NCBI GenBank assembly: GCA_000720375.1
Contig: JOAA01000015.1
Location: 62,001-126,000 of the forward strand
Direction of reading: 5' to 3'
DNA from: Rhodococcus rhodnii
GTDB taxonomy: Bacteria > Actinomycetota > Actinomycetes > Mycobacteriales > Pseudonocardiaceae
Length of the DNA: 64,000 bases
Shown here: positions 9,526-17,958 of the stretch, piece after piece
Layout: each line of letters begins with the position of its first letter
Numbering within the stretch: position 1 is the first letter of the stretch
The notes under the pieces: generated by a model
The model's database searches: none
What the model saw: the letters and a program-made list of their open reading frames with translations, nothing else
What the model was told of the DNA's origin: nothing
Translations under genes and position numbers: made by a program

Positions 9526-10502
9526 CCGCGGCAGTCAAGGACGAGCTGAGCAGACTGGCTGTGTCCAAGACATGCTGCCGCCGTGCGGAAGTGTCCTCCC
9601 TGCTGCGGTTCGCGGGAGGGCTGCACATCGTCGGCGGCCGTGTGGTGGTCGAGGCCGAGCTGGACACCGGTTCAGCGGCCAGGCGGCTGCGTAAGGAGAT
9701 CCACGAGCTCTACGGGCATCACGCCGATGTGCACGTGATCACGTCCGGCGGGTTGCGCAAGGGCACTCGGTACGTCGTGCGCGTGGTCAAGGACGGTGAC
9801 GGCCTGGCCCGTCAGACCGGCCTGCTCGACCCGCGCGGTCGTCCCGTGCGTGGGTTGCCTGCCGCGGTGGTGTCCGGTGGCGTGTGTGACGCGGAAGCCG
9901 CGTGGCGCGGTGCTTTCCTCGCGCACGGCTCGTTGACCGAACCCGGTCGTTCCTCCGCTTTGGAGGTCACGTGCCCGGGTCCCGAGGCCGCTTTGGCTCT
10001 GGTCGGTGCGGCTCGTCGCCTCGGTATCCAGGCCAAGTCGCGTGAAGTCCGTGGCGCGGACCGGGTTGTCATCCGTGACGGTGACGCGATCGGAGCCCTG
10101 CTCACCCGATTGGGTGCGCATTCCTCCGTGCTGGCATGGGAAGAGCGCCGGATGCGTCGCGAAGTCCGTGCGACGGCCAACCGCCTCGCCAACTTCGACG
10201 ACGCCAACCTCCGCCGCTCGGCCCGTGCGGCCGTCGCTGCCGCTGCCCGCGTGCAGCGCGCGATGGAGATCCTCGGTCCGGAGGCGCCCGAACATCTGAC
10301 CGCCGCGGGCAAACTGCGGTTGGCCAACCGTCAGGCGTCACTGGAGGAACTCGGTCAGCTCGCCGAGCCGCCGATGACCAAGGACGCCGTCGCCGGACGG
10401 ATCCGCCGCCTGCTGGCCATGGCCGACAAGCGTGCGAAGGATCTGGGGCTGCCGCCGACCGAGTCCGCGGTCACCGCCGAGATGCTGGAGGAAGAGGTCT
10501 AA
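9516..10502 (+). CDS. whiA: Sporulation/cell-division regulator WhiA
   Basis: The 328-residue protein carries the LAGLIDADG homing-endonuclease-like N-terminal domain (residues about 20-200) without nuclease function, and the C-terminal helix-turn-helix region of WhiA (FDDANLRRS followed by the [16 protein letters not shown] block). In Streptomyces WhiA activates division and sporulation genes together with WhiB, and a c-di-GMP effector acts on this developmental programme. The start is GTG 9516, with ATG 9522 also possible; both overlap the yvcK stop. It is the last gene of the uvrC operon. Its presence says nothing certain about sporulation, since whiA is also kept in non-sporulating actinobacteria. 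Confidence 0.96.
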   Translation: MAMTAAVKDELSRLAVSKTCCRRAEVSSLLRFAGGLHIVGGRVVVEAELDTGSAARRLRKEIHELYGHHADVHVITSGGLRKGTRYVVRVVKDGDGLARQTGLLDPRGRPVRGLPAAVVSGGVCDAEAAWRGAFLAHGSLTEPGRSSALEVTCPGPEAALALVGAARRLGIQAKSREVRGADRVVIRDGDAIGALLTRLGAHSSVLAWEERRMRREVRATANRLANFDDANLRRSARAAVAAAARVQRAMEILGPEAPEHLTAAGKLRLANRQASLEELGQLAEPPMTKDAVAGRIRRLLAMADKRAKDLGLPPTESAVTAEMLEEEV

Positions 10503-10541
10503 CCGGCGGCCGAGTTGCGCGAAGTGCCCCGTGCGCGCAGG

Positions 10542-10572
10542 TTGACCTGGAGCGCGCTCCAGGAGATAGCGT
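10542..10572 (+). promoter_or_regulatory. MerR-type promoter: -35, 18-bp palindrome in a 19-bp spacer, -10
   Basis: TTGACC (10542-10547) and TAGCGT (10567-10572) are separated by 19 bases. The palindrome CCTGGAGCGCGCTCCAGG (10546-10563) is perfect and fills the spacer. A 19-20 bp spacer occupied by an inverted repeat is the geometry of MerR-family promoters. It lies 35 bases before the LLM oxidoreductase start. No MerR gene is in the window. Confidence 0.65.
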
Positions 10573-10607
10573 CGCTGCGAAGGCACTGCGAAAAGAGGCG
10601 ATCGACC

Positions 10608-11483
10608 GTGCGACTCGGTCTGCACATCACCAAGTTCGACGAACCCGCCAACGAGATCCGTGCCGAGCTCGCCGCGTCCGCGCAGGCCGCGGAGGAGGCG
10701 GGGGTCGGCTGGATTTCCGTGATGGACCACTTCTTTCAAATGGAGCACAACGGCGGCGCGGAAGCAGGGATGCTCGAGGCGTACTCCACATTGAGCTTCC
10801 TCGCCGCGCACACCTCGACCGTGCGGCTCGGTGCGCTCGTCACCGGCGTGACCTATCGGCACCCTGGACTGCTCGCCAAGACCATGACAAGCCTGGACGT
10901 GCTGTCCGGCGGTCGTGCGACGCTCGGCATTGGCGCGGCTTGGTACGAGCGCGAGCACCTCGGCCTCGGTGTGCCGTATCCGCCGGTCGCCGAGCGGTTC
11001 GAGCGTCTTGAGGAAGCGCTGCAGATCTGCCTGCAGATGTGGGATCCGAACAACAACGGCCCGTACGACGGCAAGCATTACAAGCTGGCCGAGACGCTGT
11101 GCGTGCCGCCGCCTGTCAGTTCGCCGCGCCCGCAGATCATGATCGGCGGTGGCGGTGAGCGGAAGACGCTGCGCCTGGTCGCGCAGTATGGCGACGCGTG
11201 CAATCTCTTCCTCATGCTGGGGCCTGACGAGATCCGGCGCAAGCTCGACGTGCTGCGTGAGCACTGCGATGCCGTCGGCCGGGACTACTCCACGATCCAG
11301 AAGACCGTCGCCGGTGCGGGCGCGGTGCTCGCCGAAACCGGGCCGGACGGGTTCGCCGAGCAGATGACCGAATACGCCAAGCTGGGCGTGGACCTGGTGA
11401 TGCTCATGCCGCCCGCGGGACGCGCCTCGCAGTGGATCGCACAGAACGCCGGCCCGGTCGCCGAACGGCTCCGGGATCTTTAG
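10608..11483 (+). CDS. LLM-class F420-dependent oxidoreductase
   Basis: The 291-residue protein belongs to the luciferase-like monooxygenase superfamily (TIM barrel). It has the N-terminal VRLGLHI strand, the TSTVRLGALVTGVTYRHPG block and the GRATLGIGAAW segment seen in F420-dependent members of actinobacteria. These enzymes transfer hydride between coenzyme F420 and a small substrate, which cannot be predicted here. The start is GTG 10608, 10 bases after AGAGG; the frame is open further upstream but that part runs through the promoter. It follows the whiA operon after about 105 bases and has its own MerR-type promoter. It converges with the LuxR-type gene, the two stop codons overlapping. 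Confidence 0.88.
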   Translation: MRLGLHITKFDEPANEIRAELAASAQAAEEAGVGWISVMDHFFQMEHNGGAEAGMLEAYSTLSFLAAHTSTVRLGALVTGVTYRHPGLLAKTMTSLDVLSGGRATLGIGAAWYEREHLGLGVPYPPVAERFERLEEALQICLQMWDPNNNGPYDGKHYKLAETLCVPPPVSSPRPQIMIGGGGERKTLRLVAQYGDACNLFLMLGPDEIRRKLDVLREHCDAVGRDYSTIQKTVAGAGAVLAETGPDGFAEQMTEYAKLGVDLVMLMPPAGRASQWIAQNAGPVAERLRDL

Positions 11484-12994
11484 GCCTGGTCGTCTTCCAG
11501 GCTGGTGACGCGGCGGGCGAGTTCCACTCGTGAGCGGACGCCCAGCGTGGTGAAGATGTTGCGCAGGTGGTGATCGACGGTCCGGTGGCTGATCACCAGC
11601 CGCCGGGCTATCTCCTTGTTCGTCTCACCGACCGCGACCAGCTGGGAGATCGCCGCCTGTTGCGGGGTCAGGCCTGCGAGCGAGACCTTCGGTGCGCCGA
11701 CCGTTTCGCCCGCGGCGCGCAAGCCGGCTTCGGCGCGGGCGGTCCAGCGTTGGGCGCCGATGGACTGGAACACCCGCAGCGCGGACCGGAACTGGTCACG
11801 GGCGTCGAGCAGGCGGCGCCGCAAACGCAAGCGGTTGGCGTACAGCAGTTGCGTACGTGCCAGCTCCATGGCTGCGCCTGCCTTGCGGTGCAGGGCGATG
11901 GCCGTCTCGAAGTGGGTGACGTCGTCGGTGAGCAGGCCGTGGCAGCGGTGCGACAACGCGAGCCATGCCGCGTTCCCGCCCGTGCGGACCCAACCGTCGA
12001 AGACCTTCAGCGCATGCTTCGCCCGGTCGTGTTGTCCGACAAGCACGGCGGCTTCGACCAATTGAGGCGTTGCCAAAGCTTGGATCGCCGGCTGGGCTCC
12101 GCTCACGCCCGCGGTCATCGCGTCGAGTCGCGCCAAGGCGTCCGCTGGGCGGTCGTCGGCGAGGTCGAGGCATGCGTACGCCCACGAAGCAATCGCGCAC
12201 GGCCGGCCAAGGCCGCGCTTGGCGATCGCGGCGGCCGCGTTGTCCAAATGCGACTGCGCGGTCTCGCGGTCGTCGCGCAACGCGGCTGACAGCGCGAGCA
12301 GGGAGAGGTGTTCCGTCCGGGTGGTCCGCTGTGCGGCGGACGCGGCCAGACCTTCGCGCGACGCCTCCAGTGCGACCTCGTGCCGGTCGAGCACGATCGC
12401 CGCCAACGACAACTGGACCAACGCCCACGGCAACGCAGCCTCCCGACCGGTCGGTCGGGCGCGGCTGACCGCGGCCGACGCGCAGTCGAACGCCTTCTCG
12501 CCGAGGCCGAGTGCGAACGCCGCCTCGGCCGCCCACACAGCGGACGCCACGTCCGTCGCCGCCATGCCGAGCCGCACGACGTCACGCAACGGTTCGACGG
12601 CGTCAGCGTGCTTGCCTTCGAACGTCGCGGCCAGGCCACGGAAGTGAGCCAACATCAGATCTGATGTAGGCGGCACCGCACGCGCCATCGCGCGGTAGCC
12701 GTGCACATCGCCGCACAGTCGCCGCGCCTCACCGGCCAGCAACAGTGCGGGACCTGGGTCGTCCAGCTGGCCGGCCGCGGTGGTCAGTTCGTGCACGGCG
12801 ACGGCCGGATCGCCGTCGCGCAATTCGATTTCGCCGAGCAGCAACGCTTTACGGCCAGCGGCTGGGCCTGCCAGTGACAACAACTTCCGTGCGGAGTCCG
12901 GACGGCCGGCGTGCCAGGCGTGTTGTGCGGCCTCGACCAGGTCGGTCCACTCAGGACTACCGATGATCAGGATCGCGGTGTGGCGACCGGTCAT
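11480..12994 (-). CDS. LuxR-family transcriptional regulator with helical-repeat N-terminal region
   Basis: The 504-residue protein ends in a typical LuxR/NarL helix-turn-helix (LTPQQAAISQLV, ...TNKEIARRLVISHRTVDHHLRNIF, residues about 435-495). The preceding 400 residues are Ala/Leu-rich helical hairpins that resemble the TPR-like C-terminal half of LAL/MalT regulators. There is no Walker A ATPase module, so it looks like an ATPase-less LAL derivative or a stand-alone TPR-LuxR protein. ATG 12994 is preceded by GAGGAGG at good spacing. It lies 52 bases downstream of the TetR-family gene on the same strand and may be cotranscribed with it. A perfect 16-bp palindrome (12652-12667) lies inside the coding sequence. 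Confidence 0.85.
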   Translation of the reverse strand: MTGRHTAILIIGSPEWTDLVEAAQHAWHAGRPDSARKLLSLAGPAAGRKALLLGEIELRDGDPAVAVHELTTAAGQLDDPGPALLLAGEARRLCGDVHGYRAMARAVPPTSDLMLAHFRGLAATFEGKHADAVEPLRDVVRLGMAATDVASAVWAAEAAFALGLGEKAFDCASAAVSRARPTGREAALPWALVQLSLAAIVLDRHEVALEASREGLAASAAQRTTRTEHLSLLALSAALRDDRETAQSHLDNAAAAIAKRGLGRPCAIASWAYACLDLADDRPADALARLDAMTAGVSGAQPAIQALATPQLVEAAVLVGQHDRAKHALKVFDGWVRTGGNAAWLALSHRCHGLLTDDVTHFETAIALHRKAGAAMELARTQLLYANRLRLRRRLLDARDQFRSALRVFQSIGAQRWTARAEAGLRAAGETVGAPKVSLAGLTPQQAAISQLVAVGETNKEIARRLVISHRTVDHHLRNIFTTLGVRSRVELARRVTSLEDDQA

Positions 12995-13046
12995 GGCGGG
13001 CCTCCTCGGTGAGCGCCCTGCCGATGAAACACCAGCTCGAAGTGTT

Positions 13047-13655
13047 TCACAACCCCGAGGTCGGCTCCGGAGCCGTCACCCGCCCTTCCACCAAGGCGCC
13101 GAGCAACGTCGAGGCGGCCGCCAGATCCGGCGCGCGGGAAGCCAGGACATCGGAGTACAGGAACGCCTCACCAAGCCGGACGATCGCGTACGACAAGTTC
13201 TCCAGGCTCACCACCGGCACGAACCCACCGTCGTCGACGTCCCGCCGTAGCAGTTCGACGTGTGCGGTCATCACCCGCGGTTGCACCCGGCCCTGCGGAT
13301 CGGTCAGCACCCGGATGGCGACGGCCGGCTCATCGTTCAAGAACTGGCGGAAGCCTTGGTTGCCCGCGATATCCGCCCGGTAACGGCGCATCACCTCCAG
13401 GCACCGCAACTGGCCGTCCGGGTCGCGTACCGCCGATCCGTACTTGGCCTGCCAGTCCCGTTGCGCTGCCTTGAGCGTCCGGTCGCCCATGTACCAGAGC
13501 GTGTCGCCGAGCAGGTCCTCCCGGTTGCCGGCCCGGCGGAACAGCGTGGTCCGCGAAATTCCCAGCTCGGCGGCCAGCGTGCGAGTGTCCAGCCGGATAC
13601 CCCGGTCGATCCAGTGCGCGGCGACCCGGACGATCTCTTCGGCGGTTGGGCTCAC
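13047..13655 (-). CDS. TetR-family transcriptional regulator (QsdR-like)
   Basis: The 202-residue protein has a TetR-type N-terminal helix-turn-helix (LDTRTLAAELGISRTTLFRRAGNRE, about residues 20-45, interrupted here only for length) and an all-helical ligand/dimerisation domain. The overall layout, with the RRYRADIAGNQGFRQFL segment and the VVSLENLSYAIVRLGEAFLY segment, is reminiscent of QsdR, the repressor of a gamma-lactone degradation operon in Rhodococcus; this resemblance is from memory and not verified. The start is GTG 13655. The gene is divergent from the esterase-importer operon with 150 bases between starts, the usual arrangement for a TetR repressor of its neighbour. The likely effector would be an ester or a breakdown product. 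Confidence 0.85.
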   Translation of the reverse strand: MSPTAEEIVRVAAHWIDRGIRLDTRTLAAELGISRTTLFRRAGNREDLLGDTLWYMGDRTLKAAQRDWQAKYGSAVRDPDGQLRCLEVMRRYRADIAGNQGFRQFLNDEPAVAIRVLTDPQGRVQPRVMTAHVELLRRDVDDGGFVPVVSLENLSYAIVRLGEAFLYSDVLASRAPDLAAASTLLGALVEGRVTAPEPTSGL

Positions 13656-13662
13656 GACGGCA

Positions 13663-13678
13663 GCGTACGGCGGTACGC
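13663..13678. promoter_or_regulatory. Inverted repeat, candidate TetR operator
   Basis: GCGTAC-GGCG-GTACGC is a perfect 6-4-6 inverted repeat, 7 bases upstream of the TetR-family start in the divergent region shared with the esterase operon. Its position suits autoregulation and co-regulation. Short perfect repeats are not rare in GC-rich DNA, so this is tentative. Confidence 0.4.
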
Positions 13679-13805
13679 CCCGGTACCCGCCCGGCGCGCG
13701 CGGGACTGGCGATTTCACCGATGCGTGCGGCGCTCACCGCTTGCGACAGTCAGTCACTGATCGCGTCCGACGCTCAACGAAGAGTCGATTGGAGAACAGC
13801 GCATC

Positions 13806-14669
13806 ATGCGAAGAGGCGTTCGGATCCTGACCGGACTGACCATTGCCGCGTCTGTTGCCGCCGGAGTGCCTGCCACCGCTCTCGGCGCCGAAAACCCTTA
13901 TGAACGCGGCCCCGACCCGACCGAGAGCAGCATCGAAGCTTCTCGCGGTCCGTTCTCGGTCTCGCAGACGACCGTGTCGCGGTTGTCTGCAACCGGCTTC
14001 GGTGGCGGCACGATCTACTACCCGACGAGCACGAGCGAGGGCACGTTCGGCGCGCTCGCCATCTCGCCGGGCTTCACCGCGACCCAGTCCAGTATCTCGT
14101 GGATGGGCCCTCGCCTTGCGTCCCAAGGGTTCGTGGTGATCACCATCGACACACTGTCCACTCTCGACCAACCGGACAGCCGTGGTGATCAGCTGCGAGC
14201 CGCGCTGACGTACCTGACTCAGCGCAGCACAGTCCGCACGCGCATCGACGCCTCCCGCCTCGCGGTGGCCGGGCACTCGATGGGCGGCGGCGGTTCGCTG
14301 GAAGCGTCAGCCGACCAGCCGACATTGCAGGCGGCGATCCCGATCGCGCCATGGAACACTCAGAAGAGCTGGTCGAACCTGCGGGTGCCGACATTCATCA
14401 TCGGCGGCGAGAGCGACTCCGTCGCGCCAGTCGCGTCGCACTCGATCCCGTTCTACACCTCGATTCCGGCGTCAGCCGAGAAGGCCTACATGGAGCTGGA
14501 CAACGCCAGCCACTTCTTCCCGCAGACGCCCAACACCACGATGGCCAAGTACATGATCTCGTGGCTCAAACGGTTCGTCGACAATGACACCCGCTACGAG
14601 CAGTTCCTCTGCCCGGCTCCGAACGACCGGGACATCTCCGACTACCGGGACACCTGCCCACACTCATGA
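13806..14669 (+). CDS. Secreted cutinase / PET-hydrolase-type polyester hydrolase
   Basis: The 287-residue protein has a signal peptide (cleavage near residue 28). The mature sequence starts with NPYERGPDPT and follows Thermobifida cutinases and IsPETase along its whole length. The alpha/beta-hydrolase triad is Ser158 (GHSMGGGG), Asp204 (ESDSVAP) and His236 (NASHFF). Phe90 and Met159 would form the oxyanion hole, and Trp183 matches the mobile substrate-site Trp. The conserved VDNDTRY segment is followed by Cys269 and Cys284, which match the C-terminal disulfide. His157 before the nucleophile and Phe237 after the catalytic His point to the actinobacterial (type I) class. Predicted substrates are cutin or aliphatic/aromatic polyesters and triglycerides. 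The stop overlaps the first ABC gene (ATGA), so it is translationally coupled to a solute importer. The divergent TetR gene is the probable regulator. Confidence 0.93.
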   Translation: MRRGVRILTGLTIAASVAAGVPATALGAENPYERGPDPTESSIEASRGPFSVSQTTVSRLSATGFGGGTIYYPTSTSEGTFGALAISPGFTATQSSISWMGPRLASQGFVVITIDTLSTLDQPDSRGDQLRAALTYLTQRSTVRTRIDASRLAVAGHSMGGGGSLEASADQPTLQAAIPIAPWNTQKSWSNLRVPTFIIGGESDSVAPVASHSIPFYTSIPASAEKAYMELDNASHFFPQTPNTTMAKYMISWLKRFVDNDTRYEQFLCPAPNDRDISDYRDTCPHS

Positions 14670-15427
14670 TCGAACTGCTCAGCATCGAGAAGGTGACGGT
14701 GCGCTTCGACGGCCTGGTCGCGTTGCGAGACGTGAGCCTGGCCGTCGAAGACGGCACCGTCCTCGGCGTCATCGGCCCGAACGGCGCGGGCAAGACCACT
14801 CTGTTCAACGTCGTCAGCGGGTTGGTCCGGCCACAAAGCGGCACGATCCGCTGGTGCGGCGAGGAACTGCGTGATCACCGGCCGGACTCGTTGGCCAGCT
14901 TGGGAATCAGCCGGACCTTGCAAAGCCTCGGGCTGTTTCAGGGCATGTCCGTGCTGGACAACGTGTTGGTCGGCGCCGGACCACTGGCCCGATCCGGTCC
15001 ACTGTCGACACTCCTGGGGCTGCGCCGCGCGGCACGGGATGAGGCCGAGTTACGCGACCGGGCGATGGAAACGCTGACGGGCTTGGGAATCGCGGACGTG
15101 CACGCCGCACTGCCCGGTTCATTGCCTTACGGGATACGCAAACGCGTGGCGCTCGCCCGGGCGCTGGTCGCGGAGCCTCGGCTGCTTCTGCTCGACGAAC
15201 CGGCCAGCGGACTGGCCGCGGATGAGATCGACGAACTGGAGGAGCGGATCACCGCACTGGCCACGGACTGCGCGGTCGTTGTGGTCGAGCACAACATCGA
15301 CTGGGTCATGCGGGTTTGTTCGCGGGTCGTGGTGCTGGACTTCGGCGAGGTGATCGCGGCCGGACGACCCGCGTACGTCCAGAACGACCAGCGCGTGATC
15401 GACGCCTACCTGGGGGTCCCGGCGTGA
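14666..15427 (+). CDS. HAAT-family ABC importer ATPase, LivG type
   Basis: The 253-residue ATPase has Walker A GPNGAGKTT (about 36-44), an ABC signature in the LivG-specific form LPYGIRKRVALARAL, and Walker B LLLLDEPASGL. It closes with the VVVEHNIDWVM H-loop typical of LivG. It would energise uptake by the LivH/LivM-type permeases encoded just downstream. ATG 14666 overlaps the esterase stop by four bases, and its own stop overlaps the next ATPase gene. The HAAT family also includes importers of aromatic and dicarboxylic acids, so leucine/isoleucine/valine transport should not be assumed. Confidence 0.93.
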   Translation: MIELLSIEKVTVRFDGLVALRDVSLAVEDGTVLGVIGPNGAGKTTLFNVVSGLVRPQSGTIRWCGEELRDHRPDSLASLGISRTLQSLGLFQGMSVLDNVLVGAGPLARSGPLSTLLGLRRAARDEAELRDRAMETLTGLGIADVHAALPGSLPYGIRKRVALARALVAEPRLLLLDEPASGLAADEIDELEERITALATDCAVVVVEHNIDWVMRVCSRVVVLDFGEVIAAGRPAYVQNDQRVIDAYLGVPA

Positions 15428-16122
15428 TGCTGTCGCTGTCCTCAGTGGTCACGAAGTACGGCGCCGTGCGCGCTTTGAATGGCGTGGACCTCTCGGTGCC
15501 CGACGGGACACTGACCGCTGTCCTCGGGGCGAACGGGGCCGGCAAGACGACTCTGCTACGTACGATCAGCGGCCTGGTGGCGCCATCCAACGGGTCAATC
15601 TCCTTTGACGGCACCGAGATCGCCGGGCTTCCCGCGGACCGGATCGCGCGGATGGGGCTCGGCCACGTCCCGGAACACGGCGGCGTGATCAGGGAACTGA
15701 CCGTGCGGGAGAACCTCCGGCTCGGCGGGCTGTGGTGCCGCAATTCCGCGTTCGGCGAGGTGCTGGACCTGTTCCCGGCACTGATCGACAAGCTGGGACG
15801 GCAGGCGAGCACGTTGTCCGGTGGGGAACGGCAGATGCTCGCGATCGGCCGAGCCCTGATGGGCAAGCCACGCGTTCTGCTGCTGGACGAGCCGTCACTG
15901 GGATTGGCGCATTTGGTGACCGCGGCGATCATGCGCGTCCTGCGCGATCTGCGGGACCGCACGGGATTGACCGTGCTGCTGGTGGAACAGAACGCGCGAA
16001 GTGCTTTGTCCGTGGCCGAACGGGCTTACGTACTGGCGCTCGGTGCGGTGGCGCTGGACGGATCGGCCGAGTCGATCTCGGTGGAGGCGTTGCACGAGGC
16101 CTACTTGGGAGTGAACCGGTGA
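15427..16122 (+). CDS. HAAT-family ABC importer ATPase, LivF type
   Basis: The 231-residue ATPase shows Walker A GANGAGKTT, the LivF-specific segment GLGHVPEHGGV, the signature LSGGERQMLAIGRALM and Walker B VLLLDEPSLGL. It pairs with the LivG-type ATPase to form the nucleotide-binding heterodimer. I placed the start at ATG 15427, sharing TGATG with the preceding stop; GTG 15424 is an in-frame alternative one codon earlier. Its stop overlaps the GTG of the first permease. This is the third gene of the five-gene importer set behind the esterase if the esterase is counted as the first. Confidence 0.93.
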   Translation: MLSLSSVVTKYGAVRALNGVDLSVPDGTLTAVLGANGAGKTTLLRTISGLVAPSNGSISFDGTEIAGLPADRIARMGLGHVPEHGGVIRELTVRENLRLGGLWCRNSAFGEVLDLFPALIDKLGRQASTLSGGERQMLAIGRALMGKPRVLLLDEPSLGLAHLVTAAIMRVLRDLRDRTGLTVLLVEQNARSALSVAERAYVLALGAVALDGSAESISVEALHEAYLGVNR

Positions 16123-16970
16123 GCACCTGGTGGACGCTGACTGTCGGCGGCCTGGCGAGCGGGGCCGTGTACGCGGCTTTGGGGCTCTCGCTCGTGATCA
16201 TCTTCCGGGCGGCCCAGGTGGCGAACTTCGCCCAGCCCGCACTGGCGTTGCTGTCGACGTACTTCGCCGTCACCGTCAACCAGATCACCGGAACGTACTG
16301 GCTCGGCTTCGCGGTGGCGATCGTCGCGGGCGCCGTGCTCGGTGCCTTGAGCGATCGCTTGCTCATCCGACCGGCTCGTGCCCACGGCGAACTGGGCTCG
16401 GTGATCGTGACGCTCGGGCTTCTGCTGGTCGTGCAAGCGATTGCTGGCATGGTATGGACGAGCGAGCCGCGGTCTTTCGGCTACGCCTTCGACTTCCGGG
16501 GATTGTTCTCCGCGGCCAACGTTTTCGCGGTTCTGGTGGTGCTTTTCACCGCGGCTGGTGTGTTGTTGCTGTTCAAGTTCACGTCGTTGGGCTTGCGGAT
16601 GCGTGCCGCGGCATTCGCGCCCGAAGTCGCTGCGTTGGCCGGCGTGCGCGTCGGGTTGATGGTCACGGCTGGCACGGCGTTGGCCGCGGCGGTCGGCGCG
16701 CTCGCCGGTTTGCTTGCTGTGCCGCCACTTCTGTATCCGACCGTGCTGGATGGGATCTTCGTGTATTCGCTCACGGCCGCTGTCGTAGGCGGTCTGGACA
16801 ACCCGATCGGCACGGTCATCGCCGGGTTCGGCACCGGCATTGGACTGTCCTATGTGTCCGGGTACTTCGGACCGGAACTCGTCACGCTCGCATCGCTTGC
16901 GATGCTCGTCGTGGTGCTGAGCTTGCGTCCCCACGGCTTGTTCGGGCGCGGCCTGGCAAGGAGGGTGTGA
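16119..16970 (+). CDS. HAAT-family ABC importer permease, LivH type
   Basis: The 283-residue membrane protein has about eight hydrophobic segments. It starts with the LivH-like pattern GLASGAVYAALGLSLVIIFRAAQVANFAQ, in which the protein enters the membrane and carries the conserved N-F-A-Q (usually N-F-A-H/Q) end. Near the C terminus is the AAVVGGLDNPIGTVIAG loop that contacts the ATPases. It forms the translocation pore with the LivM-type subunit. GTG 16119 overlaps the LivF stop (GTGA). The stop is two bases from the LivM start. No unusual features beyond its operon position were seen. Confidence 0.92.
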   Translation: MSTWWTLTVGGLASGAVYAALGLSLVIIFRAAQVANFAQPALALLSTYFAVTVNQITGTYWLGFAVAIVAGAVLGALSDRLLIRPARAHGELGSVIVTLGLLLVVQAIAGMVWTSEPRSFGYAFDFRGLFSAANVFAVLVVLFTAAGVLLLFKFTSLGLRMRAAAFAPEVAALAGVRVGLMVTAGTALAAAVGALAGLLAVPPLLYPTVLDGIFVYSLTAAVVGGLDNPIGTVIAGFGTGIGLSYVSGYFGPELVTLASLAMLVVVLSLRPHGLFGRGLARRV

Positions 16971-16971
16971 G

Positions 16972-17958
16972 ATGAGCCTGTTGCTGCGGCACATCCTCCT
17001 TGCCTTGGCGGCTTTGGCTGCGGTCGTTCTGCTGACGACTGTGGTCGACCCGTTCACCAACGTGCGGATCGCGACGGTCGGCTACTACCTTGTCGCGGTC
17101 GCCGGTTTGACGCTCCTGACTGGCGGCAACGGCCAGATCTCGTTGGGGCATGGCGCTTTCATGTTCATCGGCGCGTACACGGTCGGGTTGCTGGTGATCT
17201 ATGTCCCGTGGTTCCCGTTTTGGTTGGACCTCTTGCTGGCAGGCGTTACCGCGGGCCTCGCGGGCATGCTCACCGGCGCAGCGGCCGCGCGACTGCACGG
17301 TCCGTACCTCGCTGGCGCGACCCTGGGTTTGGCTGTCGGACTGCCGGCGATCACCCAGCGGTTCCCGGATTTCCTTGGCGGCAGCAACGGTTTGGCGTTC
17401 ACTGTGAACAGTCTGCCCGCGGGGCTTGAGGTTTCGCAGACCCAATGGCAGGCGTGGGTCGTGTGGACGACCGCACTGCTTGTGCTCGTGCTGCTTGCGA
17501 ACGTGGTCCGCGGCCGGTTCGGCCGGATGCTGCGCGCGGTCCGTGACGACGAAGTGGCCGCCGCCATTTCCGGCATCCACATTGGACGAAGCAAGATCAT
17601 GGCTTTCCTGCTGAGCTCGGCATGTGGCGGGCTGGCCGGCGGATTGCAGGCGTTCTTACTCGGCACGGCCGCGCCCGGCTCGTTCAGTGTCGCGTTGTCC
17701 TTGTCGTTGTTGGCCGCCATGGTGCTCGGCGGAGTCGGCAGCCTGTGGGGCGCCTTGTGGGGTGCGCTCGCGTTGGTCTACGTGCCCGCGTGGGCCAACG
17801 ACGTGACCCACTCAATGGATCTCAGCACCAACATCACCCAGAACTTGCCGCTCGCGGTGTTCGGCGCCGTGCTCGTCGTGGTGGTGCTCATGTTCCCGCG
17901 CGGCATCCACGGCGCCGTCGCCCGGTTGCGGCAGTCCATCCGGAAGGAAAAACCATGA
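16972..17958 (+). CDS. HAAT-family ABC importer permease, LivM type
   Basis: The 328-residue polytopic protein carries the LivM hallmarks: the early GGNGQISLGHGAFMFIGAY segment, the AVRDDEVAAAISGIHIGRSKIMAF coupling loop around residues 185-210, and the GGVGSLWGALWGA helix near residue 255. It is the second pore subunit of the importer. The start ATG 16972 lies one base after the LivH stop, and the end overlaps the binding-protein gene by four bases (ATGA), so all components are likely made in fixed proportion. Confidence 0.93.
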   Translation: MSLLLRHILLALAALAAVVLLTTVVDPFTNVRIATVGYYLVAVAGLTLLTGGNGQISLGHGAFMFIGAYTVGLLVIYVPWFPFWLDLLLAGVTAGLAGMLTGAAAARLHGPYLAGATLGLAVGLPAITQRFPDFLGGSNGLAFTVNSLPAGLEVSQTQWQAWVVWTTALLVLVLLANVVRGRFGRMLRAVRDDEVAAAISGIHIGRSKIMAFLLSSACGGLAGGLQAFLLGTAAPGSFSVALSLSLLAAMVLGGVGSLWGALWGALALVYVPAWANDVTHSMDLSTNITQNLPLAVFGAVLVVVVLMFPRGIHGAVARLRQSIRKEKP

